Source of the DNA: Bacteroidota bacterium
GTDB lineage: Bacteria > Bacteroidota > Bacteroidia > Flavobacteriales > Flavobacteriaceae
Length of the DNA stretch: 64,000 nt
NCBI GenBank assembly: GCA_029557895.1
Contig: JAKQHT010000024.1
Location: 1-64,000, forward strand
Direction: 5' to 3'
Both the position numbers and the translations under genes were made by a program. Positions 33,869 to 45,150 of the stretch are shown here, piece by piece. Under the pieces are notes generated by a model. The model was not told the DNA's origin and did no database searches. It worked only from the letters and a program-made list of their open reading frames with translations. Positions within the stretch are counted from its first letter, which is position 1, and each line of letters opens with the position of its first letter.

Positions 33869-34816
33869 TTACCAAGAAAAATCCCTGACAGTGTTTTTGG
33901 CCTGTTCAAATTCCCGTAGCAAATCTGCAACTATCTGCGATACCGGTTTGATATCGTGAATCAGTCCTGCCACTTGCCCGATTTCGAGTTCGCCGTCTTC
34001 TAAATCACCTTCAAACATTCCTTTTTTAGCCCTTCCCCTGCCCAGATGCGCCTTCAGTTCATCGACAGTAGCACCGGTTTTGTAGAGTGCTTGTATTTCG
34101 TTATAAAACTTGTTCTTCAACAACCTTACCGGAGCCAATTCTTTGAGTGTCAATTGAGTTTCACCTTCTTTTGCAGCTACAACGCTATTCTTAAAATTGG
34201 GGTGCGAAGATGCCTCTTCACTGGCGACAAATCGGCTGCCTATCTGTACACCGTCAGCACCCAAAACCATTGTGGCGAGCATGGCCTGCCCGTTGGCAAT
34301 ACCTCCGGCAGCAATCAGCGGTATCCGTATCTGTTCTTTTACCATGGGTATCAGTGCAAGTGTGGTAGTCTCCTCCCTTCCGTTATGGCCTCCGGCCTCA
34401 AAACCTTCTGCCACCACGGCATCGACACCGGCTTCCTGTGCTTTGAGGGCAAACTTTACACTACTGACCACATGCACCACCGTGATGCCGCGCGCTTTGA
34501 GCCATGGCGTCCACGTATTGGGATTTCCGGCGGAAGTAAAAACTATCTTGATACCTTCTTCCGCAATGATATCCATAATTTCTTCAATATTGGGATAAAG
34601 CATTGGCACGTTGACGCCAAAGGGTCTGTCTGTGGCTTTTTTACATTTACGGATATGCTCTCGCAAGACTTCCGGATACATGGAGCCAGCTCCCAATAAA
34701 CCCAATATACCGGAGTTGCTTGCCGCAGCTGCCAACCGCCAACCGCTCGCCCAGATCATCCCGGCCTGCACGATGGGGTGTTCTATTTGAAAAAGTGTCG
34801 TAATTCTATTGCCCAT
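33869..34816 (-). CDS. Nitronate monooxygenase family protein
   Basis: A 315-residue FMN-dependent enzyme of the 2-nitropropane dioxygenase/nitronate monooxygenase class: IEHPIVQAGMIWASGWRLA, VVAEGFEAGGHNGREETTTL (active-site His), PLIAAGGIANGQAMLA and LGADGVQIGSRFVASEE (FMN phosphate binding). It starts with no gap after the stop of the subtilase gene upstream, so the two are probably one transcript, though a functional link is not obvious. Could instead be an enoyl-ACP reductase II-like FMN enzyme. Confidence 0.88.
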   Translation of the reverse strand: MGNRITTLFQIEHPIVQAGMIWASGWRLAAAASNSGILGLLGAGSMYPEVLREHIRKCKKATDRPFGVNVPMLYPNIEEIMDIIAEEGIKIVFTSAGNPNTWTPWLKARGITVVHVVSSVKFALKAQEAGVDAVVAEGFEAGGHNGREETTTLALIPMVKEQIRIPLIAAGGIANGQAMLATMVLGADGVQIGSRFVASEEASSHPNFKNSVVAAKEGETQLTLKELAPVRLLKNKFYNEIQALYKTGATVDELKAHLGRGRAKKGMFEGDLEDGELEIGQVAGLIHDIKPVSQIVADLLREFEQAKNTVRDFSW

Positions 34817-36430
34817 TTATATTTTTATAAGTTTAAAAACATGTGTTCGGATGCCTGTTTTTATTTCCATAAAATATATCCCAGTCACTAATCCCGATAC
34901 ATCAAACGGAATATTGGATGCGCTATTTTCTTTATGGAGAACCAATTTCCCCGTAAGGTCAAAAATGTTGATCAATACGTTTTGGGATACCCCAAAATGA
35001 TGGATATACAACATATCGATTACGGGATTGGGATAAAACTTGATGCTATCATCCACTTGTTCTTGAACGGAAAGTGCGCTGTTTAAAGCCGTTGCAAAAT
35101 CTGGAATGCCAAATCCGAGAAAATAATCCGGTGTTTGATACTGCGAGGCAGACATTCTTACCAATTGTTTCAATTGATTGATATCTGTTCCCGGAAGTGC
35201 TTGCATCAGGCATGCCATAGCCCCGGCAATGATTGGCGAACTAAAAGATGTGCCGTTATTGTAAACGATATTGTTGTTTTCATTGATGACAGCAGCACCC
35301 AAACCCATTGCCACCACATCGGGCTTGTGTGTCGGTTGCACACTGCTGCCACGTGAACTGAACCAGGCATAGTTGCCGGCCTCATCAACAGCACCTATGG
35401 TAAACACCCCATCGGAGTCGGCCGGAGCAGAGACAATCTGCCAAATGTTATTACCCAAATTGCCTGCAGAACCTACCACTAAAATACCTTTTTCGGCAGC
35501 GATATTGGCACCACGAGAAATAAAGGTCGTGTTTCCGTCCATGTCATTGACCGTATAGTCGTAATTTGGATTATCAAATGTATTGTAACCCAATGATGTA
35601 TTGATGATATGTACACCAAGGCTGTCAGCCCTTTCAGCGGCTTCGACCCAATAGCTTTCTTCCACAGGACTTTCGATGGCCGCATTTTCTGTTCGGAACA
35701 AGTAATAAGATGCATCAGGTGCAGTGCCAACATAGCTGTCCGGGATGTAACCTGACATAGTGCTCAACACTTTTGTGCCGTGATTGCTTCCGGTATAAGC
35801 ATAAATATCATTGGTACGGTTCACGAAATCGTAGCCATCCAAAAGGCGGTTATTGTCACGCATCCGTTGAAATGCCCCCATGGTATTGACATTAGGAAAT
35901 CCAGCATCCAAAACAGCAATCACAATGCCATTGCCCGTAAAATCCTGTTCGTGAAGGACATTAAGGTTAAGCATTTCTACTTGATTTTGAGCAGAACCGT
36001 AATTGAAATCGACAAGGGTTTCTTCAAGTTCGAATTTATCATTTGGAGATGCCGCTCGACCTTGTCTGTCTAAATTATGGTTTGCAAAATGTACCGATGC
36101 CACGAATGGCAATGCACCAAGGGCTTCAATACTGGATTGCATACCGCTGACGTACAAGCTGTTGAACCATTTTGATTTTGCCAAGACCATAATGCCGGGT
36201 TGGGCTTTGATTTGGGCGATATAATCCTCACTGACCGGAACGTCACGCACATCGATGGCAACACCTTGAGCAACCTTTCGGTTGATGGCCTGTTGTGTAA
36301 GTATAGTAATCGGGTTTTGCAAGGCTTCGGTGGTGCCCGGTTTATCGGCCAGATAGACCCAGGCTTCTTCTTGTGCGAATGCAAATGCCTGGAAAACCAT
36401 TATGACAATGATACATAGTCTAATGTTCAT
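34817..36430 (-). CDS. S8 family serine peptidase with T9SS sorting domain
   Basis: A 537-residue exported subtilase. Signal peptide residues 1-19 (VFQAFAFAQ); an inhibitor-like prodomain to about 150; catalytic Asp in IVIAVLDAGFP (about 175), His in GSNHGTKVLSTMSG (about 217) and Ser in NNGTSFSSPIIAGAM (about 400). The last 75 residues are a type A T9SS C-terminal sorting domain (IKFYPNPVIDMLYI, IFDLTGKLV, GIYFMEI, FKLIKI), so the enzyme is secreted or surface-bound through the type IX system. Followed without gap by the nitronate monooxygenase gene. Confidence 0.93.
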   Translation of the reverse strand: MNIRLCIIVIMVFQAFAFAQEEAWVYLADKPGTTEALQNPITILTQQAINRKVAQGVAIDVRDVPVSEDYIAQIKAQPGIMVLAKSKWFNSLYVSGMQSSIEALGALPFVASVHFANHNLDRQGRAASPNDKFELEETLVDFNYGSAQNQVEMLNLNVLHEQDFTGNGIVIAVLDAGFPNVNTMGAFQRMRDNNRLLDGYDFVNRTNDIYAYTGSNHGTKVLSTMSGYIPDSYVGTAPDASYYLFRTENAAIESPVEESYWVEAAERADSLGVHIINTSLGYNTFDNPNYDYTVNDMDGNTTFISRGANIAAEKGILVVGSAGNLGNNIWQIVSAPADSDGVFTIGAVDEAGNYAWFSSRGSSVQPTHKPDVVAMGLGAAVINENNNIVYNNGTSFSSPIIAGAMACLMQALPGTDINQLKQLVRMSASQYQTPDYFLGFGIPDFATALNSALSVQEQVDDSIKFYPNPVIDMLYIHHFGVSQNVLINIFDLTGKLVLHKENSASNIPFDVSGLVTGIYFMEIKTGIRTHVFKLIKI

Positions 36431-36473
36431 GATGACAATTGATAAAATTAAAAAAACTCAATGTTCGTGCAAT

Positions 36474-37661
36474 TTAAGAAATAACTCCCGAACCTACCAA
36501 TTCGTCATCGCAGTACCAAGCCACAAACTGACCTTCGGTAATGGCTGACTGTTGTTCTTCAAATTCAACATACATTCCAGTTTCGGCCATGTGCAAGGTG
36601 GCTTCTTGCAACGTTTGCCTATAGCGTATCCGTGCCTTGACACGCATTGTCTGGCCAGAGTTGATCTTTAGGTCTTCGCGCACCCAATGCACTTCATTTT
36701 TATTGACAAACAATGCTTTTCTGAACAGTCCGGGATGCGTCTTGCCTTGCCCGGTATATATGACATTTTCGGCAACATCAGTATCAATGACAAAAAGCGG
36801 TTCTGGTGTACCGCCCACGGCCAATCCTTTGCGCTGTCCTTTGGTAAAATAATGTGCGCCTTGATGCTTTCCTACTATTTTTCCGTCAGAAACAGCATAT
36901 CGGGGCTTTTTGCTCAAATAAGCCAACTTACTCTGTAACGTATCAAAATTTGGCATGGCTTCCTGATAGCATACACTGTTTTTGGGGATTTCTACGATAA
37001 TGCCTTCTTTGGGTTTTAGCTGTTGTTGCAAGAAATCGGGCAATTTTACTTTACCAATAAAACACAGACCTTGCGAATCTTTTTTATCGGCAGTGACAAG
37101 TCCTATTTCTTTGGCCAGTTCCCTCACCTGTGGCTTTGTGAGCCCGCCTATGGGAAACAAAGACCTGGACAGTTGTTCTTGCGATAATTGGCATAAAAAA
37201 TAGGATTGGTCTTTGGACTTGTCCACGCCCGAAAGCAGCCTGTAAACTTGTTTTCCGTCGATTTCGATGGTATCTTTTCTGCAATAATGTCCCGTTGCTA
37301 CATAGTCTGCGCCAAGTTGGAGCGCAATGTTGAGAAACACGTCAAACTTGATTTCCCTATTGCAAAGAACGTCGGGATTTGGCGTGCGGCCGTTCTGATA
37401 CTCGTTGAACATGTAGTCCACGATACGCTCTTTGTACTGCTCGCTCAGGTCGATGGTCTGAAACGGAATGCCAAGCCTCTCAGCCACGAGCATGGCATCG
37501 TTACTGTCGTCGAGCCAAGGACATTCGTTGCTGATGGTCACGGTATCGTCGTGCCAGTTTTTCATAAAAAGCCCGATGACTTCATATCCTTGCTGCTTAA
37601 GCAAATAAGCGGCAACACTTGAGTCCACACCTCCGGAAAGTCCAACTACTACTCGTTTCAT
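36474..37661 (-). CDS. mnmA: tRNA-specific 2-thiouridylase MnmA
   Basis: Adds sulfur to U34 of Lys, Glu and Gln tRNAs in the cytoplasm. It has 395 residues. PP-loop [17 protein letters not shown] at the N-terminus; the first catalytic Cys in [13 protein letters not shown] and the second in QGLCFIGK. The start codon lies only 5 bases after a perfect TAATTTTG box, which predicts a leaderless mRNA; the PP-loop begins at residue 5, so no later start is possible. Confidence 0.96.
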   Translation of the reverse strand: MKRVVVGLSGGVDSSVAAYLLKQQGYEVIGLFMKNWHDDTVTISNECPWLDDSNDAMLVAERLGIPFQTIDLSEQYKERIVDYMFNEYQNGRTPNPDVLCNREIKFDVFLNIALQLGADYVATGHYCRKDTIEIDGKQVYRLLSGVDKSKDQSYFLCQLSQEQLSRSLFPIGGLTKPQVRELAKEIGLVTADKKDSQGLCFIGKVKLPDFLQQQLKPKEGIIVEIPKNSVCYQEAMPNFDTLQSKLAYLSKKPRYAVSDGKIVGKHQGAHYFTKGQRKGLAVGGTPEPLFVIDTDVAENVIYTGQGKTHPGLFRKALFVNKNEVHWVREDLKINSGQTMRVKARIRYRQTLQEATLHMAETGMYVEFEEQQSAITEGQFVAWYCDDELVGSGVIS

Positions 37662-37989
37662 GGTGCAAAATTACGAAATAAAGCAGACGCTTTCATAAAT
37701 TGGCGACATCCTGTTATTGTCAAAAAAATGTAAATTGTTTTTTTGAATTCAATATGTCCTGATTCTTTTTTTTTTACCACAACAATACAACTTTGACAAA
37801 ACATGCAGCATACCAATTCATTGAGAAAAAGCAAGTGTTAAAATCACATCTTTATCGTTTTGCAACCTGTTGTTTGTTTGAGAAGATGTAGTATTGGATT
37901 TTTTAGTTAATCAAACTTTAGGAACGAATAAAAACAAAACCGATGGGGCGACCATAAGACCACATCAACATCTGAAGACATCAAATAGA
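37662..37989. other. 328-base gap between mnmA and the YwqK-like gene
   Basis: AT-rich, with poly-T runs. It carries only the mnmA promoter (37666-37673). I see no gene, repeat or clear terminator. Confidence 0.5.
37666..37673 (-). promoter_or_regulatory. -7 box of mnmA
   Basis: TAATTTTG on the minus strand, separated by 4 bases from the ATG at 37661. Confidence 0.6.
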
Positions 37990-38688
37990 CTATTGTTTAT
38001 AAGGATTCTTGCTACGCACGGTGTAGTCTTTCTCTTCGACAAGCTTGCCGTTTTCGTAATACTTCCAGATGCCGTGCTTTTTGTCATTTTTGTAAGTGCC
38101 TTCGGCCAACAATGTGCCTTGGTTGTCATAATATTTGGCATCGCCGTGCAATTCCCCTCTATTATAGTGAAACTCTTTCAGTATTTTGCCATTTTGCGAA
38201 TACCAATAAGAAACACCGTCAATCAGGCCATTGGTATAATTTGATTTTTCTGCCACTTGTCCATTTTCGTAATAGACCAATTTTTCGCCTTCAAGAAGTC
38301 CGTTGTCGTTAAAATTTTCGGTCATCATCACACCTTTTGTCTTGTTGTGGTAATACGTCCACTTGCCGACAAACAGTTTTCCTTTCATCATTCCCTCGCT
38401 GATGGGCTTGCCCTTTGAAGAGAAAAATTTGACAATGATTAGGTCACTGTCCGGTAAAAATTCGCGGGTGGCGCTCAACTTGCTTTTTCCATCCACAAGT
38501 TTATAAAACTTAAAGGTTCCGACTTCCTTACCATGCTCAAAGGTACCTTCATATTTTGGCTGAGTGGTATTATCAAAGTTCTTTTTCCAGAACCCATGCC
38601 GCTGGCCATTGGCATCCAATTGATTGGCCTGTTGAGCAAAACCCAACAAAGTAAAGGTAAATACTACTATCGTTGCAAAAGTTTTCAT
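37990..38688 (-). CDS. YwqK-family / MORN-repeat secreted protein
   Basis: A 232-residue exported protein: signal peptide FATIVVFTFTLLGFAQ, then about seven MORN-like repeats (GQRHGFWKKNF, GTFEHGKEVGTFKFY, NGLLEGEKLVYYENG, NGLIDGVSYWYSQNG, RGELHGDAKYYDNQG, NDKKHGIWKYYENG). Databases often label such proteins 'toxin-antitoxin system YwqK family antitoxin'; here there is no toxin partner and the signal peptide makes an antitoxin role unlikely. The start is the ATG at 38688 (MKTFATI). Confidence 0.82.
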   Translation of the reverse strand: MKTFATIVVFTFTLLGFAQQANQLDANGQRHGFWKKNFDNTTQPKYEGTFEHGKEVGTFKFYKLVDGKSKLSATREFLPDSDLIIVKFFSSKGKPISEGMMKGKLFVGKWTYYHNKTKGVMMTENFNDNGLLEGEKLVYYENGQVAEKSNYTNGLIDGVSYWYSQNGKILKEFHYNRGELHGDAKYYDNQGTLLAEGTYKNDKKHGIWKYYENGKLVEEKDYTVRSKNPYKQ

Positions 38689-38760
38689 AACTATCATAAC
38701 GTTAATCGTAAGGCGTAATTGCGTTCAGAAAAAAATCGTGTAAAGCCGTAGCTTTCAAAC

Positions 38761-40671
38761 TTAATTCTTGCGTCGCTGTTGTGCCTGTTTTTGCTGTTCG
38801 GCCTGCTCCATCATTTCTTGCATTCGTTTCTGGAACTTGCTCTGCTTTCTGGGCTTGGCCTTGTTAACCTGAATCTGCGCATGGATTTTGTCTTCGTCCA
38901 AAATATAATTTTTGATAACGAGCATGATGCCGATACTGATCAGGTTTGAAATGAAATAGTACAAGCTCAATCCGGACGCATATTGATTAAAGAATATCAA
39001 CATCATTAATGGCGAAAGGTAAATCATGATTTTCATGATTTTGCCCATATCTGGCATGCCTTCTTGTTGTGGTTGTGCCGCCACTTGGTCGCCGGTGGTC
39101 ATTTTCATATAGAAGAAAATAGCAATGGCCGCCAAAATCGGGAACAAGCTCACGTGGCCGCCATACAACGGAATGTTGAACGGCAATTCAGCAATGACAT
39201 CATACGAAGACAAGTCATCGGCCCAAAGGAAGCTTTTTTGCCTCAAATCAAAAGCTGCGGGAAAAAACATAAACAGTGCATAGAACACCGGAATCTGCAT
39301 CAGGCCGGGCAAACAGCCGCTCAACGGACTTGCGCCTGCCTTGTTCTGCAATGCCATGATTTCCTGTTGTGCTTTGAGGTTATTGTCTTTATGCTTGGTC
39401 CTGATGGCATCTATTTCAGGCTTGAGGATACGCATCTTGGCCTGTGACAAAAACTGCTTGTACTGAACAAAAGATAGCAACAGCTTGATAAGTATTGTCA
39501 TGGCTATAATGGCTAAACCATAGGGCATGATTGAACTCAAAAAACCAAACAATGGGATGAACAACGCTTTGTTGATCCACCCAAATATGCCCCAACCAAA
39601 CGGGATACTTTCTTCGAGGTTGTTTTCGTATTTCTTTAAAATCTTACTGTCAGTTGGGCCAAAATACAGTTTCATTGGTTGGCTCAACTCGCCTCCAGAG
39701 ATATTGAGCGCCAACTTTGAAGCATATTCCTTGGTATAAACCGTGTCTATGTCTTCATTTTTTACAAGAGTTCTTGAGGCTAACTTAACGGACTTAAATG
39801 GCGTATCCGGAACCAATATGGTACTGAAAAAATGCTGTCTGTATGAAATCCAACTGACATCTTTTTCTTCCTCTTCATCATCGCCGCCCTGTGCCAATTT
39901 ATCGATTTTGTTGCCACCATCGTGTTGATAGGTCAAACGTGTATAACGATTTTCATAAACAATGCTTTGGTCGTGGCGAAAGGTTTTCATCCTCCAGTCC
40001 AGTACCATATTCTGTGACGAGTTGATGACACTGCTCAAACCTTGTGAGCGAAGTGTCAAGCCTATCATATAGTCGTCGTTTGCAATTTCGTACCTGTGCT
40101 CAAGAAATTCATTTTCTGACACTTTGAGCTTCATGGAGACAATGGTCTTGTCGCCATTATTGGTAACTTGTGGTTGAAAATATAGGTCTTTGGTGTTGAG
40201 CGTTCTGTTATCAGAGGTACCAAAAGTGATGTTGAAAACAGAATTGTTGTCATTTATTAAATAGATCGGGACCGAATCGTAATTGACAAACTTGTTTAGT
40301 TTTACTTCGGATAAAAACCCGCCTTTACTATTGAATTTTAAGGTCAACAGATCGGTTTTGACCTCGGTAATGGCATCTTGTCCGGTTTCCAGCCCAGCAC
40401 CATAGGCAAAGGCACCAAACTTGTTTTTGAGTACTGCAAGTTTTGTAGAATCGCTTCCGGACATATTGGACAAGTCGTCGGGACTTATTTGGTAACTCGA
40501 CTGTTCCTGGCTTTCTTCCTTATTTTTTTCTTTGGCCAATTGTTCTTGTTTGGCCTTTTGGGCTTCGATTTCTTCGGGTGTAGGCTGGTTTTGCCAAAGC
40601 ATGTACAACAAAATTCCAAAAATCAGCACGAAGCCGATTATGGAGTTAAGGTCTAATTTTTTTTCTTCCAT
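38761..40671 (-). CDS. yidC: Membrane protein insertase YidC
   Basis: Inserts and folds inner-membrane proteins, alone or with SecYEG. It has 636 residues: an N-terminal helix (IIGFVLIFGILLYMLW), a large periplasmic beta domain to about residue 345, then the conserved five-helix core (PYGLAIIAMTILIKLLLSF, LSGCLPGLMQIPVFYALFMF, SPLMMLIFFNQYASGLSLYYFISN) and a basic, Gln-rich C-terminal tail that can bind ribosomes. The start is the ATG at 40671. Downstream of pyrG on the same strand with a 96-base gap. Confidence 0.96.
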   Translation of the reverse strand: MEEKKLDLNSIIGFVLIFGILLYMLWQNQPTPEEIEAQKAKQEQLAKEKNKEESQEQSSYQISPDDLSNMSGSDSTKLAVLKNKFGAFAYGAGLETGQDAITEVKTDLLTLKFNSKGGFLSEVKLNKFVNYDSVPIYLINDNNSVFNITFGTSDNRTLNTKDLYFQPQVTNNGDKTIVSMKLKVSENEFLEHRYEIANDDYMIGLTLRSQGLSSVINSSQNMVLDWRMKTFRHDQSIVYENRYTRLTYQHDGGNKIDKLAQGGDDEEEEKDVSWISYRQHFFSTILVPDTPFKSVKLASRTLVKNEDIDTVYTKEYASKLALNISGGELSQPMKLYFGPTDSKILKKYENNLEESIPFGWGIFGWINKALFIPLFGFLSSIMPYGLAIIAMTILIKLLLSFVQYKQFLSQAKMRILKPEIDAIRTKHKDNNLKAQQEIMALQNKAGASPLSGCLPGLMQIPVFYALFMFFPAAFDLRQKSFLWADDLSSYDVIAELPFNIPLYGGHVSLFPILAAIAIFFYMKMTTGDQVAAQPQQEGMPDMGKIMKIMIYLSPLMMLIFFNQYASGLSLYYFISNLISIGIMLVIKNYILDEDKIHAQIQVNKAKPRKQSKFQKRMQEMMEQAEQQKQAQQRRKN

Positions 40672-40767
40672 GTTCATTCAGTTCCTTTGCCCAATATGCT
40701 CTTTTTTTGGATAAGGATGTTAGTTAATTTATTTTTTTGACGTTATTGGTTAGCAAAAAGCTTTCCA

Positions 40768-42414
<1,647 letters not shown>

Positions 42415-42428
42415 CTATTAAACGCAGG

Positions 42429-42436
42429 CAAATTTA
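42429..42436 (-). promoter_or_regulatory. -7 box of pyrG
   Basis: TAAATTTG on the minus strand, 20 bases before the ATG at 42408. Confidence 0.6.
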
Positions 42437-42535
42437 CAAAATTTAAATAGAGTTTCAGCTATTGTTTTACAATTTGGAACGGCAAAAAACAATATTTATG
42501 AAAGCCGTTGGGCCTGCCGGATATATGTTGGAAAA

Positions 42536-42772
42536 TTATTGCCGGTGAATGGTTTTGACACTTTGAACCAAATCTTCAAGACCATTGAGCTTAATTTCGT
42601 ACATCTGCTGCATCATCGCACCGAGCTGGCCTTTCGGAAATCCCTTTTTTAAAAACCATACATAGTAATATTCGGGAATGTCCAAAAGATAATAACCCTT
42701 ATATTTCCCAAAAGGCATCTTGTAATTGGCGAGTTTAAGAAGAAATTCCTTATTTGGCTCTAAAGGCTGCAT
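42536..42772 (-). CDS. DUF3820 / ExoX-C-like small protein
   Basis: A 78-residue protein consisting of one DUF3820-type domain: KMPFGKYKGYYLLDIPEYYYVWF then KKGFPKGQLGAMMQQMYEI. The start is the ATG at 42772 (MQPLEPNKEF); the frame from 42829 would overlap osmC. The same domain is seen at the C-terminus of the exonuclease at 57721-58497. Last gene of the guaA-LysM-OsmC operon. Function unknown; a nucleic-acid role is suggested by the domain's use in exonucleases. Confidence 0.8.
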   Translation of the reverse strand: MQPLEPNKEFLLKLANYKMPFGKYKGYYLLDIPEYYYVWFLKKGFPKGQLGAMMQQMYEIKLNGLEDLVQSVKTIHRQ

Positions 42773-42819
42773 TTTAATATTTTTAATTTTACTGCCCGAA
42801 AATGGAGCAACGACCCGTC

Positions 42820-43221
42820 TCAATCCCAAAGAAAAACAATATCGCGTTCAATATCTGGGTGGAGACTGTACTGAACGGGACAGGTTTTGGCAGTACGTTC
42901 CAGGATGTCCCTGGTTTTTTCATCAGCCGTAAATGGCATCTTGAATACCACTTTTATTTTTGAGATACGCCTTGGGTCGGCTGCCATAAACTTGGTAACT
43001 TCGGCAAAAGCGCCTTTCATATCAACTGCCATATCTCGGGCCTTTATGCCCATTACTGTCATCATGCAGTTGGCAAGACCTGTCGCTACTGTATCGGTCG
43101 GAGAAAAGGCTTCTCCATTCCCGTTATTGTCTATCGGGGCATCTGTAATATAGGTGTTGCCAGATTGCAAATGGGTGCATTCTGTACGCAAGTTGCCAAG
43201 ATAAGTCACTTTTGAGGTCAT
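42820..43221 (-). CDS. OsmC family protein
   Basis: A 133-residue OsmC/Ohr-family protein, cytoplasmic thiol-dependent peroxidase type. The motif SPTDTVATGLANCMMTVMGI holds the first reactive Cys; the second is in ERTAKTCPVQYSL. The start ATG overlaps the LysM-fusion stop codon (ATGA), so the genes are translationally coupled. Confidence 0.9.
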   Translation of the reverse strand: MTSKVTYLGNLRTECTHLQSGNTYITDAPIDNNGNGEAFSPTDTVATGLANCMMTVMGIKARDMAVDMKGAFAEVTKFMAADPRRISKIKVVFKMPFTADEKTRDILERTAKTCPVQYSLHPDIERDIVFLWD

Positions 43222-45131
43222 CGCTTTACTGCTTCTATAGTAAGGTTGGGCGTGTATTTGAGAATATAGACCGATTCATTATAATATCCACCGGTGAGCT
43301 GTTTGGCATACCTGAATTTGTTCTCCACATACTCTGTTTCAATATCATTGGCGCAGCTTTTGTAAAAATCGTCAGCCGAAGCCAATCGCAACAACACATC
43401 CAAGGTAAGGTCGTAGCCCCGAGTCGCATATTTGTTTGGATCCACACCATAGATCTTACGGTAATTTATCACAAAATCGTTTGGATTATCGGAATCAAAA
43501 GGCTTGTTCACCGACGGATAATGGAACTTGAGATTACTTAAATGAAAATTTGAAATATGTTCATAATCAAAGGCATCTGTTCTTCGAGTCGTGACCAAAA
43601 TAATTTCTTTTTCGCGGCTGTTCAAACTGTTCAGCGTGCTTACTACATTGAGGACAAGGCCGGCATTTCCAGTTTCTATGAACACATAGTTCTTTCCGTT
43701 TTTCAGAAGCGAGGACAGTTTGGCGGTGTCCACATAAAATGCATCTTTTCCTGAACTCCCTTTCTGGGACGATACCTGTGAAGCCATCGGTATTTCAGAC
43801 TTGATACGGTCCGAGGTGTCTTTTGTAGCCCAATCGGAAATGATGACGACATTGCTCCGCAACGAATCTGTTTTGACAAAATTTATCATGGCTCGTTCCA
43901 AATACTCGTCGGAAGGAATGGTCTGAAAGACATTTTCGTATAACGTCGTTGGCTTCATCAACGGTGAAATGATTGGCACATTGTCTTTCCGCAATTGCGA
44001 AGCTACACGAGCAAAATTTCCGGCAATGACCGGACCGATAACGGCATCGTAACGCGAAAAATTGTTATTGGACAAGAGCGTTGACACTTCCGATGGCTGA
44101 TTTTGGGTGTCGAAGACCTTGAGGTCCACGGATATGCCCATCTGACTGGCAGAGTCGAGCGCCAACTTTACGCCAGAATAAAAATCGAGGGTCACCGATA
44201 CCAATCGGTCGTTCTTCATGATGTCTTTAGCTTCCTGGACAGAATCGGTATCGATTTTGTCCAATTTGAATGGCAAGAACATTGCAAGGCGCTTGGTGCT
44301 AAAGTTTTTTATAGTTTCCGAAAGATTGCTTTTAATGATTTCTCCTTGTACGCCATCTACTTTTACGCTTTTGGGCACTTTTAGCACCATGCCTTCTTTC
44401 AACCCCGACTCCGAGAGTCCCGGATTGAGGGTTTCGAGTTGTTCTTGGGAAAGTCCCAATTTCACTTTCAACCTATAAAATCCTTCTTTGGGCTGAACAA
44501 CATAATAACCATGATCGCCATCAGCGGTTTGTTCTTCGTGACTTTCAATATTTGGCACGTTGATTTCATCACCGGGCTGCAATATGGCATTCATCCCCGG
44601 ATTGAGCGCTTCGAGTTCTGGCACTGTAATGCCAAATTTGTATGCAATGCGCCACTTGCCTTCTTTAGGTTGTACTTTGTATTTTTTTAGCACATTTTCT
44701 TTAACGGAAACATTTTGCACAATGGTCTTGTATTTTGGTATCCGTATTTTGTCGCCTTTTTTGAGGTTTTCAGAATATAATTGCTTGTTGTGTTCCTTGA
44801 TGTCCGAGATTTCAACATTATATTGCTTCGAAATACTGTACAGGGTTTCTTTGCGTTTTACTTTATGGCTTTGATACCCCATAAATTCACGGGTTTCGGT
44901 CTTTTCGCCAGAACCTCCCTTTGCATCGGGTATGATGAGCACCGTACCTGCGGCCAATGTTTTTCCGGCGTCGGGATTGAGGGCAAAAATATCTTTAGCC
45001 GTTACCCTGTACTGCCTTGCAATGGCTTCTACGGTTTCTCCCTGTTTGACCTTGTGTGTCCTGAAATTTTGCGAGTACACAAAACCCTGGAAAACAAGTG
45101 TTAACAATAAGGTTATAAAGACTTTTTTCAT
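43218..45131 (-). CDS. LysM-repeat protein fused to a periplasmic binding domain
   Basis: A 637-residue exported protein. Signal peptide 1-20 (LLLTLVFQGFVYSQN). Four LysM repeats follow: about 25-68 (HKVKQGETVEAIARQYRV), 85-130 (HKVKRKETLYSISKQYNV), 150-195 and 208-252. Residues 285-637 form a type 1 periplasmic-binding fold (KRLAMFLPFKLDKID, YDAVIGPVIAGNFARVASQL, DNVPIISPLMKPTTLYENV). It should be held on peptidoglycan and may sense a small molecule, or the binding domain may be purely structural. Located between guaA and osmC. Confidence 0.85.
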   Translation of the reverse strand: MKKVFITLLLTLVFQGFVYSQNFRTHKVKQGETVEAIARQYRVTAKDIFALNPDAGKTLAAGTVLIIPDAKGGSGEKTETREFMGYQSHKVKRKETLYSISKQYNVEISDIKEHNKQLYSENLKKGDKIRIPKYKTIVQNVSVKENVLKKYKVQPKEGKWRIAYKFGITVPELEALNPGMNAILQPGDEINVPNIESHEEQTADGDHGYYVVQPKEGFYRLKVKLGLSQEQLETLNPGLSESGLKEGMVLKVPKSVKVDGVQGEIIKSNLSETIKNFSTKRLAMFLPFKLDKIDTDSVQEAKDIMKNDRLVSVTLDFYSGVKLALDSASQMGISVDLKVFDTQNQPSEVSTLLSNNNFSRYDAVIGPVIAGNFARVASQLRKDNVPIISPLMKPTTLYENVFQTIPSDEYLERAMINFVKTDSLRSNVVIISDWATKDTSDRIKSEIPMASQVSSQKGSSGKDAFYVDTAKLSSLLKNGKNYVFIETGNAGLVLNVVSTLNSLNSREKEIILVTTRRTDAFDYEHISNFHLSNLKFHYPSVNKPFDSDNPNDFVINYRKIYGVDPNKYATRGYDLTLDVLLRLASADDFYKSCANDIETEYVENKFRYAKQLTGGYYNESVYILKYTPNLTIEAVKR

Positions 45132-45150
45132 CTACTTAATTATAAACTCG

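Noticed and set aside
37990..38688. Antitoxin of a toxin-antitoxin pair (common label for YwqK proteins)
   Set aside because: It has a signal peptide and no neighbouring toxin-like gene; an envelope or secreted MORN protein fits better.
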